Positions 50,236-58,005 of a DNA stretch of 64,000 nucleotides are shown here, one piece after another. Below the pieces are notes generated by a model that was given only the letters and a program-made list of their open reading frames with translations, was not told where the DNA came from and ran no database searches. Positions within the stretch are counted from its first letter, which is position 1, and the number at the start of each line of letters is the position of its first letter. The DNA is from JAPLDB01 sp038230515 (lineage in GTDB: Bacteria; Bacteroidota; Bacteroidia; AKYH767-A; 2013-40CM-41-45). The stretch is taken from positions 1 to 64,000 of the forward strand of contig JBBRND010000003.1 in assembly GCA_038230515.1 (NCBI GenBank). The letters are read 5' to 3'. A program made the position numbers and the translations under genes.

Positions 50236-50904
50236 TTATACAGTTGCCATTATGCGCACCGGCTCACTAAGTATGCTGGTTCCTTTTCCGTTTCCACAAT
50301 AGAACTGAACATAGTAATTTTTGCCACCTGTTAATCCTGAAAAGCTCTTTACGCGGTCTTTAGATACATCTAACAAAAGAAAGATAGTACCTAAAGCCGA
50401 AAAATTGAACTGACCATCTATAAAAATGCTGTTTAAAGAATCGGGCGAGGTGCTGCACACCGCGCCATAGAACTCTGCAAACTCCATGCGGTCGCATTCG
50501 CTTTCAATTTTGCCGTTTCCCTTTGCCGTTCCGGTTACACCAGTCGGGGTTCCCGGAGCAGGTTTAGCAACTCTTACGGTTTTAGTTGGTGTAAAACCTG
50601 CTGCTATAATGGTAGCTTCATTTCCGTCCGCAATCGGATCTACATATTTGGCCGTTTCATCAAGAGCATCCATTAATAATCCCTTGGCTGCTAAGAAGGC
50701 ACCACGTTGATCTATGCCTCCTTTTTTCCACGCATTTAAGGTAGTGGTGAAATTGGGGATAAGACCATTCCATGTTAATTCGCTAACGGGAGGCGCTGGA
50801 AACTTTAACGGATTATTTTTAATCCCATTTTTTACGCCTGTTGCAAATTCATCAAGTTTAGAATTTTCAAGGTCATGATAAGAAAGACTGCATGTGCTTT
50901 TCAT
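50236..50904 (-). CDS. Fibronectin type III-like protein of unknown function
   Basis: 222 residues from the ATG at 50904, start set by MKSTCSLSYHDLENSKLDEFATGV; an upstream start would add a basic run. The N-terminal half is helical (NAWKKGGIDQRGAFLAAKGLLMDALDETAKYVDPIA), then a Pro/Gly linker (RVAKPAPGTPTGVTGTAKGNGKIESE), then a strand-rich domain ending GLTGGKNYYVQFYCGNGKGTSILSEPVRI, the pattern of an FN3 module. No signal peptide. Similar proteins recur in Bacteroidota without known role. Confidence 0.6.
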   Translation of the reverse strand: MKSTCSLSYHDLENSKLDEFATGVKNGIKNNPLKFPAPPVSELTWNGLIPNFTTTLNAWKKGGIDQRGAFLAAKGLLMDALDETAKYVDPIADGNEATIIAAGFTPTKTVRVAKPAPGTPTGVTGTAKGNGKIESECDRMEFAEFYGAVCSTSPDSLNSIFIDGQFNFSALGTIFLLLDVSKDRVKSFSGLTGGKNYYVQFYCGNGKGTSILSEPVRIMATV

Positions 50905-51179
50905 AATTTTGATTTTATTTTTGGCAAAAAAAGTAGTTTTCAAAAAAATATGAAATATGGGTTGCTGAAAAATATTAACATCAGTTTGTTAATATCATAA
51001 AGGTACTTGTTTTAAATCATTCTCCTCTCAAAAATAGAGTTCCATGTTTTGAAAACGGAATCTCTTCTTTCAAAAAGTAAACATCATCTTTTGAAAAAGA
51101 GAGATCATTTTCCGGAACGGGAATGTAGCTGGCGATAAAGAAAGTCTCTTTTTTCAGAAGTTAATATACCTCCGTCAGC
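50905..51179. other. Gene-free stretch with degenerate 21-22-base repeats
   Basis: From about 51020 to 51125 degenerate repeats (TTTTGAAAACGGAA, TTTCAAAAAGTAAA, TTTTGAAAAAGAGA) prefigure the clean array that follows. No gene seen. Confidence 0.4.
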
Positions 51180-51474
51180 GGGGAAGCTTCCCTTTTTGAA
51201 AAGGAAGCTTGGGTTTTCAAAAAAGAAGCTTCGATTTTCAAAAAGGAAACTTCCTTTTTCAAAAAGGAAGCTTAGGTTTTAAGAAAGGAAGCTCCGATTT
51301 TCAAAAGGGAAGCTTCGCCACTACAAAAGGACGCCTGGCAATGGGTGGGGAAGCTTCGGTTTTGAGAAAGGAAGCTTCGGTTTTCAAAAAGGATGCTCCG
51401 ATTTCTAAAAAGGAAGCTTCGATTTCAAAAAAGGAAGTTCCAATTTTGAAAAGGGAAGCTTCCCCGGTGATGAA
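51180..51474. repeat. 21-bp tandem array (about 14 units) with inverted ends
   Basis: Units of the form GAAGCTTCGATTTTCAAAAAG repeat every 21 bases, with one odd unit in the middle (about 51315-51350). The array begins GGGGAAGCTTCCC (51180) and ends GGGAAGCTTCCCC (51474), so its ends are inverted copies. A heptad-repeat frame exists on the + strand (FQKGSxx) but has no supporting promoter or domain. Confidence 0.8.
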
Positions 51475-51567
51475 CCTGCGTTCTTGAATAAATTTTTTCG
51501 CTTAGGGCAATGTTCTTAATTGAAGGAGAGATGCCTTACTGGATTAAACCTCTCAAAATGTTTTAAC

Positions 51568-51981
51568 TCACTGCGGAATTTTAGTGGCTGAGCCGGAAAA
51601 ATCCATTTCCAAAGCATTTTTCAATTGTGCCTTGATGTTTTCAAAATTAGTTGGCTTGATAAGAAAATGGTTAGCTCCCGCAGCCAACGCTCTCTTCTCA
51701 TCCTCCGGATTGTTTGAGGTGGTGTACATTACTACAGGAATTGTTTTATGTGTTGGTCTTATCTTTTCAAGAAATTCAATGCCGGACATGCGGGGCATAT
51801 TAAGATCGAGAAAAATAAGCGATGGGAGCGGAGGCACTTTTTCGAGCAGATCAATGGCTTCTGCCCCGTGGTTGGCAAATGCGCATACAAGCGCAGGGTC
51901 AATTTCGCGCAATGCTTCGAAGAAAAACAAAAGATCATCTGCATCATCATCTACTAACATTATTTTTTGGTGCTGGCTCAT
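51568..51981 (-). CDS. Stand-alone response regulator (CheY-like receiver)
   Basis: 137 residues from the ATG at 51981. It consists of a single receiver domain: acidic pocket MLVDDDADD, phospho-acceptor FLDLNMPRMSG (Asp about residue 63), Thr in YTTSNN and Lys in LIKPTN. No output domain. The VDDDxDDxxFFxEAL start is typical of Rcp1-like single-domain regulators used in phosphorelays. It resembles the regulator at 52200 on the opposite strand but lacks a regulon promoter. Confidence 0.85.
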   Translation of the reverse strand: MSQHQKIMLVDDDADDLLFFFEALREIDPALVCAFANHGAEAIDLLEKVPPLPSLIFLDLNMPRMSGIEFLEKIRPTHKTIPVVMYTTSNNPEDEKRALAAGANHFLIKPTNFENIKAQLKNALEMDFSGSATKIPQ

Positions 51982-52096
51982 TATTCGGCTAAGTTTTTTT
52001 TTCAAAGATAGTGCAAAAAAAAATGAAAAGCACAGGTTTTAAAGTTATCAGCCCGCAAAATCTTACACTCTAATTCTAAAGCGTGCTTTTGAAATG

Positions 52097-52161
52097 TGTG
52101 AATTATGTAACTCTTTTCTAAACTTATGTAACTGCGTTCAGCGAATCACTTCCCACTTTTG
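52097..52161 (+). promoter_or_regulatory. Regulon promoter P4 (response regulator operon)
   Basis: TGTGAA (52097), TGTAAC (52106), TCTAAA (52117), TGTAAC (52127), TTCAG (52137) and the -7 box CACTTTTG (52154-52161); span 65 bp. Confidence 0.75.
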
Positions 52162-52199
52162 CCGAACCAAACAGAATTACAATTTTAATACTACCTAGA

Positions 52200-52598
52200 A
52201 TGAACAATCACAAAAGTATTTTATTAGTAGATGATGATAAAGACGATCAGCAGTTTTTTAAGGAAGCACTTGAGGAGGTAGAACCCGGTGCGCACTGCAC
52301 CATTGCCAATAACGGACTGGAAGCGCTTGAAAAACTGGATAAGGAACCGGCACCATCCATCATTTTTCTCGACCTCAACATGCCGGTGATGAACGGGTAT
52401 GAACTGCTTACTATATTAAAGGAAAAGAAGCAAACTAAGATACCGGTAGTCATCCTCACCACATCAAATGATCCCGCAGAAAAATATCAAACCCTGAAAA
52501 TGGGAGCAAATTTTTTTCTAACAAAAGCATCCAGCTTCGCGGGCATAAAATCTCAACTGCTCGGCATGTTGGAAAGAAATTTCGATTTAGCATGTTAA
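52200..52598 (+). CDS. Stand-alone response regulator (CheY-like receiver)
   Basis: 132 residues, a single receiver domain: LLVDDDKDDQQFF, phospho-Asp in IIFLDLNMPVMNG (about residue 61), ILTTSND and FFLTKAS. In the last motif Lys is present but the usual Pro after it is Ala. No DNA-binding domain, so it is not the regulator of the cluster by itself but could be a phosphate carrier for it. First gene of an operon under P4 with a release-factor-like protein and a small unknown protein. Confidence 0.85.
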   Translation: MNNHKSILLVDDDKDDQQFFKEALEEVEPGAHCTIANNGLEALEKLDKEPAPSIIFLDLNMPVMNGYELLTILKEKKQTKIPVVILTTSNDPAEKYQTLKMGANFFLTKASSFAGIKSQLLGMLERNFDLAC

Positions 52599-52634
52599 AC
52601 CGAAAAAAACAATATAAACTTTAAACTAAATACA

Positions 52635-53018
52635 ATGATAACAGGAAAGAAATTAGGCATTTGGATGGATCATTCAAATGCGCATCTTATGGAAATATCC
52701 ATTGACGGCATTGACGACAAAATGATAGAATCAACATTTTCTCATGCCGAAAAAGAGCACAGCTTAGGCAAAAGTGAAAACCTGATGCACAATAAAGAAC
52801 AACATCAGCAGGCAGAGTATTACAAAAAAATAGGAGAGAAAATAAGAAATTATGACGAAGTAATTCTCTTTGGACCCACCAGTGCTAAAACAGAATTGGT
52901 GAATATTTTAAAAGCCGACCATCTCTTTGAAAAGATAAAAATAGAAACTCTGCCCGCAGATAAGATGACAGAAAATCAGCGGCATGCCTTTGTTAAAAAC
53001 CATTTTTCAGGATTATGA
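52635..53018 (+). CDS. baeRF/eRF1-domain-like small protein
   Basis: 127 residues. It begins with a strand and loop GKKLGIWMDHSNAHLMEIS and ends KIETLPADKMTENQRHAFVKNHF. The middle EYYKKIGEKIRNYDEVILFGPTSAKTELVNILKADHLF resembles the central domain of bacterial archaeo-eukaryotic release factor-like (baeRF) and host-attachment proteins, where a GPxxxK loop follows a strand. These bind ribosomes under stress. Only one domain is present, and the usual catalytic GGQ is absent. Second gene of the P4 operon. Family assignment is tentative. Confidence 0.5.
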   Translation: MITGKKLGIWMDHSNAHLMEISIDGIDDKMIESTFSHAEKEHSLGKSENLMHNKEQHQQAEYYKKIGEKIRNYDEVILFGPTSAKTELVNILKADHLFEKIKIETLPADKMTENQRHAFVKNHFSGL

Positions 53019-53087
53019 TCTCTAAGAAGTAAACCCCAATGAGAAAAAAGCAGTTGACTTTCGCAATGATTTTAAAAAACATCAGTC

Positions 53088-53366
53088 ATGATCTCTCATT
53101 CCCTTTATTATACTTCCGATAAGGTTTACAGAACCATCCTGAACCGCATTGCATCCCTTGGATACAATGTAAAAAGAATGGATGAAAACAAAAAAGAAAT
53201 AGAAGTCTGGCGGAGGTTTTTTCCGTTTATAAAAAGAACGTTTAGTATTACCGTTATTAAAACAAGCGATTCAGTTTGCAGTTTTTCAGTCGTTGAAAAT
53301 GGGTCCGTCCGCTTCAGCGGTAAGCACGAGAAGAACCTGGAAACATTAATCTCGCATTTTTTTTAG
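53088..53366 (+). CDS. Small protein of unknown function
   Basis: 92 residues, not recognised. Predicted strand-helix-strand layout: MISHSLYYTSDKVYRTILNRIASLGYNVKRMDENKKEIEVWR, basic middle with FFPFIKRTFSITVIK, ending FSGKHEKNLETLISHFF. No signal peptide. Third gene after P4, 69 bases from the release-factor-like gene; cotranscription is likely but not certain. The pattern fits a small beta-sheet protein. Confidence 0.55.
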   Translation: MISHSLYYTSDKVYRTILNRIASLGYNVKRMDENKKEIEVWRRFFPFIKRTFSITVIKTSDSVCSFSVVENGSVRFSGKHEKNLETLISHFF

Positions 53367-53395
53367 GCAGAAAATTCTCAACCTTTCTTCAAATG

Positions 53396-53460
53396 TGTGA
53401 AAGATGTAACTTATTTCCAGTATTATGTAACACCTGAGTAAATCAATTGGCACACTTTTG
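53396..53460 (+). promoter_or_regulatory. Regulon promoter P5
   Basis: TGTGAA (53396), TGTAAC (53405), TCCAGT (53416), TGTAAC (53426), and the -7 box CACTTTTG (53453-53460); span 65 bp. The leader has the GTAAT/ATTAC dyad seen after P1, P2 and P8. Confidence 0.75.
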
Positions 53461-53500
53461 CATTGTAATAATTTAATTACAAATTAAACTCTAAAATAAA

Positions 53501-53935
53501 ATGAAAAAACTAACAATGATTATTTTACTTGCTATAGCCGGCAGCTCTGGCAAAGCAATCGCTCAGAAACCAGCAATAATGCTTAGCGACACAAAAGGTT
53601 GACACAAAATCGGTGAAACAACCGTTAACTTCCAGAAAGACCGCGATGAAATTATTATTATCGGAGCCGACAGGTTTGCATCTATCCAATTTAAAGTTAC
53701 CGATGCACCTATCAATCTGATGGATCTTGAAATATATTATGAAAGTGGAGACAAGCAGGATGTTAAAGTAAACAGCCCAATTAAAGCACCCGGAGAAAGC
53801 CGTATTATTAATTTGAATGGAGGAGAGCGCAATCTGGAGAAAATTGTATTTGTTTATAAAACACTTCCCAACCGGAAAGATGTAAAAGCCCATGTAGAAA
53901 TATGGGGATTAAAAACAAACACAGATAAGAAGTAA
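53501..53935 (+). pseudogene. DUF2541-like secreted protein interrupted by an in-frame TGA
   Basis: The ATG at 53501 begins a signal peptide (MKKLTMIILLAIAGSSGKAIAQ) and reads MLSDTKG, then TGA at 53600-53602 (codon 34), then continues in the same frame HKIGETTVNFQKDRDEIIIIGADRFASIQFKVTDAPINLMDLEIYYESGD... to TAA at 53933. No frameshift is needed. TGA for TGG (Trp) is a one-base change, and Trp-His fits the family start (KGWHKIGE-like). The promoter P5 and the coding pattern are intact, so the nonsense change is recent, a sequencing error, or read through. Resembles DUF2541 (YaaI-type) periplasmic proteins. Confidence 0.75.
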
Positions 53936-54056
53936 AGATAATCAGGACTTTAGCAATCCATGCCAGCGTTTGGCATGGATTTTTAATTACGCTACCTGAT
54001 CATACAAATCGGGTACCTCAAATTTATTAAAACGTAAAGAGAATACGCTTTTGCAA

Positions 54057-54123
54057 TGTGGAAAAGTTGTAACTCTTTTAAAATAATTATGTAACACTCC
54101 CTTCACCTAATACATTACCTTTA
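54057..54123 (+). promoter_or_regulatory. Regulon promoter P6 (ompA), variant spacing
   Basis: TGTGGA (54057), TGTAAC (54068), TGTAAC (54090), and the -7 box TACCTTTA (54116-54123). Span 67 bp, with one or two extra bases between hexamers and no clear third hexamer. Confidence 0.6.
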
Positions 54124-54169
54124 CCGCTTATCTAAATCAAATTATAATTAAACAAAATAAAATCTAACA

Positions 54170-55705
54170 ATGAAAAAAATATTATTTACGTTACTTTCTT
54201 TGGCATTCGTACTAAATGTATCTGCACAAACGGCAGATAAAAAATGGAACATCGGGCTACATGCAGGTGTTACTCAATACAGGGGAGATCTCGGAAACGA
54301 TTTCTATAAAACCAATTCTGTATTCTATGGTTTCGGAGGCATTTCCTTTTCACGCTATGTGATGGAACACTTCGATGTTTCTCTTTTCCTTACTAAAGGA
54401 GAAGTTGGCTTTAAAGGCGACACCTCTGGCTTTCACCTGCAGGTAACAACAGGAACATTTAATTTCCGGCTTAATATATTAGGACCTGACGCAATTATAA
54501 ACCCCTATCTGTTTGTAGGCGGAGGAGCCATGATTTTTGACAAAGATCTTACCGTTAATAAATCCCGGTTCGATTATGCTGCCCCTTCATTCGGTGCAGG
54601 TTTAAACATTCACATGGGTCCGGTACTTATTCTTAATTTACAGGAAATGGTTTTGTATTCTACCAATGATAAAAGAGATGGTGTAGTAGCAAATACGAAT
54701 GATGCATATTTAATGCACTCAGTTGGACTTACATTTAACTTCGGGCATAAAAAAGATGCTGATAATGATGGCGTGGCAGATCGTAAAGATAAATGCCCCG
54801 ATACACCTAAGGGAATAATGGTAGATAGCAAGGGCTGCCCGGTTGATAAAGACAAAGACGGAGTTGCCGATTACCAGGATGAATGCCCCGATGTAGCAGG
54901 AGTAGTAGCATTAAAAGGTTGCCCTGATAAAGACGGAGATGGTGTAGCAGATAAAGATGATCAATGCCCGGATGTGGCAGGAACAATAGCGCTTAAAGGT
55001 TGCCCTGATAAAGATGGAGATGGAATTGCAGATAAAGACGATCGTTGCCCCGATGTTGCAGGAACTGTAGAAATGAAAGGATGTCCTGATGCAGACAAAG
55101 ACGGAGTGGCTGATATAGATGACAAATGCCCTAATACCAAAGCCGGATATAAAGTGGACGCAACCGGTTGCCCGATGGATAATGACAAAGATGGAATCGT
55201 AAACGAAGAAGATGCATGTCCTGATGTTGCCGGTCTGGTAGTATTTAAAGGTTGCCCTGATACTGACGGAGATGGAGTCGCAGACAATGAAGACCGCTGC
55301 CCTACCGTAAAAGGAACCATAGCAAACAAAGGTTGCCCCGAGATGACAAAACAGGAAGTGAAAAAGATTACAGAGATAGCCAGTAAGATATTTTTTGAAA
55401 CCGGAAGTGCTAAACTCAAAGCAGTATCGCTTGGTCAGTTAGATGCATTGGTTGATATTCTAAAGAAATATGAAGGCGCCAATCTCACTATTGAAGGACA
55501 TACTGACAATGTAGGTGACGATGCTTACAACATGACGCTTTCTCAAAAGAGAACAGAGTCAGTTAAAGAATATTTGATGTCTAAAGGAATATTAGAATCA
55601 AGATTGACAGCGCAGGGATTTGGAGAAACAAAACCAATTGCTGACAATAAAACCAACACCGGGCGGGCTCAGAATCGCAGAGTGGAATTGAAAACATCTT
55701 ATTAA
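54170..55705 (+). CDS. OmpA-family protein with thrombospondin type 3 repeats
   Basis: 511 residues. Signal peptide MKKILFTLLSLAFVLNVSAQ, an N-terminal outer-membrane beta-barrel (about 25-195), then about seven calcium-binding TSP3 repeats (DKDGVADxxDxCPDVAGxxxLKGCP, about 195-395), and a C-terminal OmpA peptidoglycan-binding domain (FETGSAKLKAVSLGQLDALVDILKKY, then IEGHTDNVGDDAYNMTLSQKRTESV, about 400-510). It would tie the outer membrane to the cell wall. Driven by P6 and followed by a strong terminator, so an envelope-stress role is plausible. Confidence 0.92.
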   Translation: MKKILFTLLSLAFVLNVSAQTADKKWNIGLHAGVTQYRGDLGNDFYKTNSVFYGFGGISFSRYVMEHFDVSLFLTKGEVGFKGDTSGFHLQVTTGTFNFRLNILGPDAIINPYLFVGGGAMIFDKDLTVNKSRFDYAAPSFGAGLNIHMGPVLILNLQEMVLYSTNDKRDGVVANTNDAYLMHSVGLTFNFGHKKDADNDGVADRKDKCPDTPKGIMVDSKGCPVDKDKDGVADYQDECPDVAGVVALKGCPDKDGDGVADKDDQCPDVAGTIALKGCPDKDGDGIADKDDRCPDVAGTVEMKGCPDADKDGVADIDDKCPNTKAGYKVDATGCPMDNDKDGIVNEEDACPDVAGLVVFKGCPDTDGDGVADNEDRCPTVKGTIANKGCPEMTKQEVKKITEIASKIFFETGSAKLKAVSLGQLDALVDILKKYEGANLTIEGHTDNVGDDAYNMTLSQKRTESVKEYLMSKGILESRLTAQGFGETKPIADNKTNTGRAQNRRVELKTSY

Positions 55706-55726
55706 ATAAAATATAGATGAGATTAC

Positions 55727-55764
55727 AAAAAAGTATCCCGGATTTCAGATCGGGATACTTTTTT
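55727..55764 (+). terminator. Intrinsic terminator after the OmpA gene
   Basis: AAAAAAGTATCCCG and CGGGATACTTTTTT pair perfectly over 14 bp with a 10-base loop and a T-run. Confidence 0.88.
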
Positions 55765-55831
55765 GTTTCATCATTAATTTTCGAAGCTCTTTATCATCAT
55801 TTCAAATTAAAATATTACAACGAAAAATATT

Positions 55832-55896
55832 TTAATCATATAAAATTACTTTCCAAAATTATATAACGCTTCTTCATACATACAATCATTCATTTA
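55832..55896 (+). promoter_or_regulatory. Degenerate regulon promoter P9
   Basis: Only the downstream half is recognisable: TCCAAA (55852), TATAAC (55862), and TTCATTTA ending at 55896, exactly 34 bases after the T of TATAAC, as in P1-P5, P7 and P8. The first two hexamers are not conserved. Precedes the coiled-coil lipoprotein. Confidence 0.35.
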
Positions 55897-55961
55897 CAAC
55901 CATAAATTAATTTCATTTCTACTAAGTATAAAAAACAATGTTTACTATTAAAAAACCACTC

Positions 55962-56825
55962 ATGAAAAACACCATGCTTATTGCAGCTATTGCATTTTCA
56001 CTTTCCGCTTGTAACCGGGCAGAGGTTGATAAAGCCGAACGCGAAAAGGATTCACTTCAATCCGTTTTGAACGAGCGCGATTCTTCTCTAAACGAAGCGC
56101 TAAGTTCTTTCAATGATGTAGAGCGCAACCTCGATTCAGTAGCTGTTAAGCAGCACATAATTTCCGTGAATGCTGATAAACCTGGAGAGCTAAAGAGTAC
56201 TGCCAAGGAGCGCATTAATTCTGAGATTGCGGCAATCAACGATCTAATGGACAAAAATCGTAAAAAAATTGCTGAACTAAACCATAAACTAAAGGATTCG
56301 GGAACTAAAAATGCTCAGCTTTTAAAAACAATTGCAACGCTGAATGATCAGCTAACACAAAAGGATGAAGAACTTTCGGAACTGAATGCAAAACTGCAAT
56401 TGTCAAATGTACAAGTCAATCAATTGCAGATATCCGTTGATGAACTTCTACAGAAAAACAATGATCAGGCAAGCACTATTGCAGAAACAACTACTGCATT
56501 ACATACTGCTTATTACGTAATAGGAAAATCTAAAGATCTTGTTACTGCAAAATTGATTGATAAAAACGGAGGGTTGCTTGGTATTGGAAAAACATCTAAA
56601 CTAAGTTCAAGTTTTGACAATAGTAAATTTACGCGAATTGATTATACAGTAATGGGGACTATTCCAATCAATGGAAAAAACCCTAAAATAGTTACTACGC
56701 ACCCTGAAGGATCATTTACATTAAATAGAGATGATAAAGACAAGAATATGGTAAAGAATTTAGTTATTACAGATGCCGAGAAATTCTGGAGTGCCTCCAA
56801 ATATCTGGTAGTTGTTAAAGATTAG
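55962..56825 (+). CDS. Coiled-coil lipoprotein
   Basis: 287 residues from the ATG at 55962 (signal MKNTMLIAAIAFSLSAC, lipobox LSAC); a start 8 codons earlier (55938) is possible. After the Cys, a long heptad-rich coiled coil (about 20-170, including KAEREKDSLQSVLNERDSSLNE and LKTIATLNDQLTQKDEELSELNAKLQLSNVQVNQL) leads to a strand-rich C-terminal domain (KNGGLLGIGKTSKLSSSFDNSKFTRIDYTVMGTIPIN). Probably periplasmic, anchored to a membrane. Members of this type recur beside OmpA genes in Bacteroidota. Function unknown. Confidence 0.75.
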   Translation: MKNTMLIAAIAFSLSACNRAEVDKAEREKDSLQSVLNERDSSLNEALSSFNDVERNLDSVAVKQHIISVNADKPGELKSTAKERINSEIAAINDLMDKNRKKIAELNHKLKDSGTKNAQLLKTIATLNDQLTQKDEELSELNAKLQLSNVQVNQLQISVDELLQKNNDQASTIAETTTALHTAYYVIGKSKDLVTAKLIDKNGGLLGIGKTSKLSSSFDNSKFTRIDYTVMGTIPINGKNPKIVTTHPEGSFTLNRDDKDKNMVKNLVITDAEKFWSASKYLVVVKD

Positions 56826-56902
56826 TTTTGGTTTCGTTGTGTTAAACCCCGTTCTCCATAACTGGTGACGGGGTTTTCTTTTTTCTTTCTCTTCAAGCAA
56901 AG

Positions 56903-56967
56903 TGTGAATCATGTAACTCTTTTCCAAACTTGTGTAACACTTTCCGGCAGCCGGATATTCACCTTTA
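56903..56967 (+). promoter_or_regulatory. Regulon promoter P7
   Basis: TGTGAA (56903), TGTAAC (56912), TCCAAA (56923), TGTAAC (56933) and the -7 box CACCTTTA (56960-56967); span 65 bp. Drives the DUF4199 gene at 57005. Confidence 0.75.
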
Positions 56968-57004
56968 CAGAAAATACAATTAGAACTACTTCAAGTAAGC
57001 CATT

Positions 57005-57505
57005 ATGGAAATTCCAACATTCTCTATTCCCAAACTTGCAGTGAAGGCGGGCTTTATAATCTGCACTTCGTTCATTCTTTATTTCATGCTCATGAAATAT
57101 TTTAATCTGACTCAATTTGCAATATTGAGATTTCTGAATCTATTTATTCTCACGGGAGGACTGTTTCTCACGTTCCGTTACTATAGAATAAAGACCAAGG
57201 TTTTAAACATCGCCTACTTTGATGGTTTAACTCTTGGAGTGGTTACTACATTAACGAGTTTTATACTATTTGCGATATTTATCTACAACTATTTCCTCTA
57301 CATAGATCCGTTGCTTCTCCAGGAGTTAAAAGACAACACCGTGATGATGGGAAACTCCCTCACAGCTTTTGCTGCTTCAGCAACTATTTTGATTGAAGGA
57401 ATTTGTTCCGGAGTAATTCTATCTTTCGTCATCATGCAATATTTTAAGTCGGGTTTTTACAGAACCTTACAGGAGAAAATTCAAAACAAGGTTCATGGAG
57501 TTTAG
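57005..57505 (+). CDS. DUF4199 family membrane protein
   Basis: 166 residues with four hydrophobic segments: about 11-27, 35-53, 72-94 and 125-145. The pattern KAGFIICTSFILYFMLMKYFNLT, then YFDGLTLGVVTTLTSFILFAIFIYNYFLYIDP matches DUF4199, small four-helix inner-membrane proteins of Bacteroidota with unknown role. It ends in a basic cytoplasmic tail (KIQNKVHGV). Alone under P7; its stop is 22 bases from the next promoter. Confidence 0.75.
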   Translation: MEIPTFSIPKLAVKAGFIICTSFILYFMLMKYFNLTQFAILRFLNLFILTGGLFLTFRYYRIKTKVLNIAYFDGLTLGVVTTLTSFILFAIFIYNYFLYIDPLLLQELKDNTVMMGNSLTAFAASATILIEGICSGVILSFVIMQYFKSGFYRTLQEKIQNKVHGV

Positions 57506-57527
57506 TACATGAAGTTTTTCATGCATG

Positions 57528-57592
57528 TGTGAATCATGTAACTCTTTTTTTAATTTATGTAACAACTTTTAGTATTCTGCATCTCATCTTTG
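57528..57592 (+). promoter_or_regulatory. Regulon promoter P8 (csbD)
   Basis: TGTGAA (57528), TGTAAC (57537), a TTTTAA third hexamer (57548), TGTAAC (57558) and the -7 box CATCTTTG (57585-57592); span 65 bp. The leader has the GTAAT/ATTAC dyad. Confidence 0.75.
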
Positions 57593-57633
57593 CAGCGTAA
57601 TAATTTAATTACAAACTAAATCAACATAAAAAA

Positions 57634-57819
57634 ATGAATACTACAGAATTAAAGGGCAATTGGGATGAGCAAAAAGGAAAACTCAAGCAAAAATTTGCAG
57701 CACTCACTGACAATGACCTCCTGTTTGCACAAGGAAAGAAGGACGAGATGTTTGGAAAGCTCCAGATCAAGCTTGGTAAATCAAAAGAAGAGTTGCATAA
57801 AATTATTTCAGCCCTCTAG
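57634..57819 (+). CDS. CsbD-family stress protein
   Basis: 61 residues matching CsbD: TELKGNWDEQKGKLKQKFAALTDNDLLFAQGKKDEMFGKLQIKLGKSKEEL. CsbD proteins are general-stress proteins (sigma-B regulon in Bacillus) of unknown biochemical function with a two-helix fold. Its presence as a regulon member is the strongest hint that the P1-P9 promoters belong to a stress response. A short remnant with the same start-like motif follows at 57928. Confidence 0.85.
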   Translation: MNTTELKGNWDEQKGKLKQKFAALTDNDLLFAQGKKDEMFGKLQIKLGKSKEELHKIISAL

Positions 57820-57927
57820 ACTTTCGCTAAAAATCAAAAAAAACAGAAAACATTTTTTTCAGCATGTGCTGTGATAGGGGTGGGTAGCATTGTCACTTAA
57901 TACAGCTAACGATTTTAAAAAAAGAAG

Positions 57928-57996
57928 ATGCAAAGCACAACACTTAAGGGCAAAGCAGATGAATACCTCTTTTCATATTCCGGCTCTGGAGAGTAG
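57928..57996 (+). pseudogene. Possible CsbD-like remnant (22 codons)
   Basis: The frame MQSTTLKGKADEYLFSYSGSGE resembles the start of CsbD proteins (TELKGNWDE) over about nine residues and then diverges. It has no regulon promoter. Likely a decayed duplicate or chance similarity. Confidence 0.25.
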
Positions 57997-58005
57997 TATA
58001 AGAAA

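Noticed and set aside
51209..51487. 92-codon open frame with FQKGS heptads
   Set aside because: Same reasoning: a by-product of the 21-bp array at 51180-51474.
51568..52598. The two single-domain response regulators as the regulator of the P1-P9 promoters
   Set aside because: Neither has a DNA-binding domain; at most they could pass phosphate to the true regulator.
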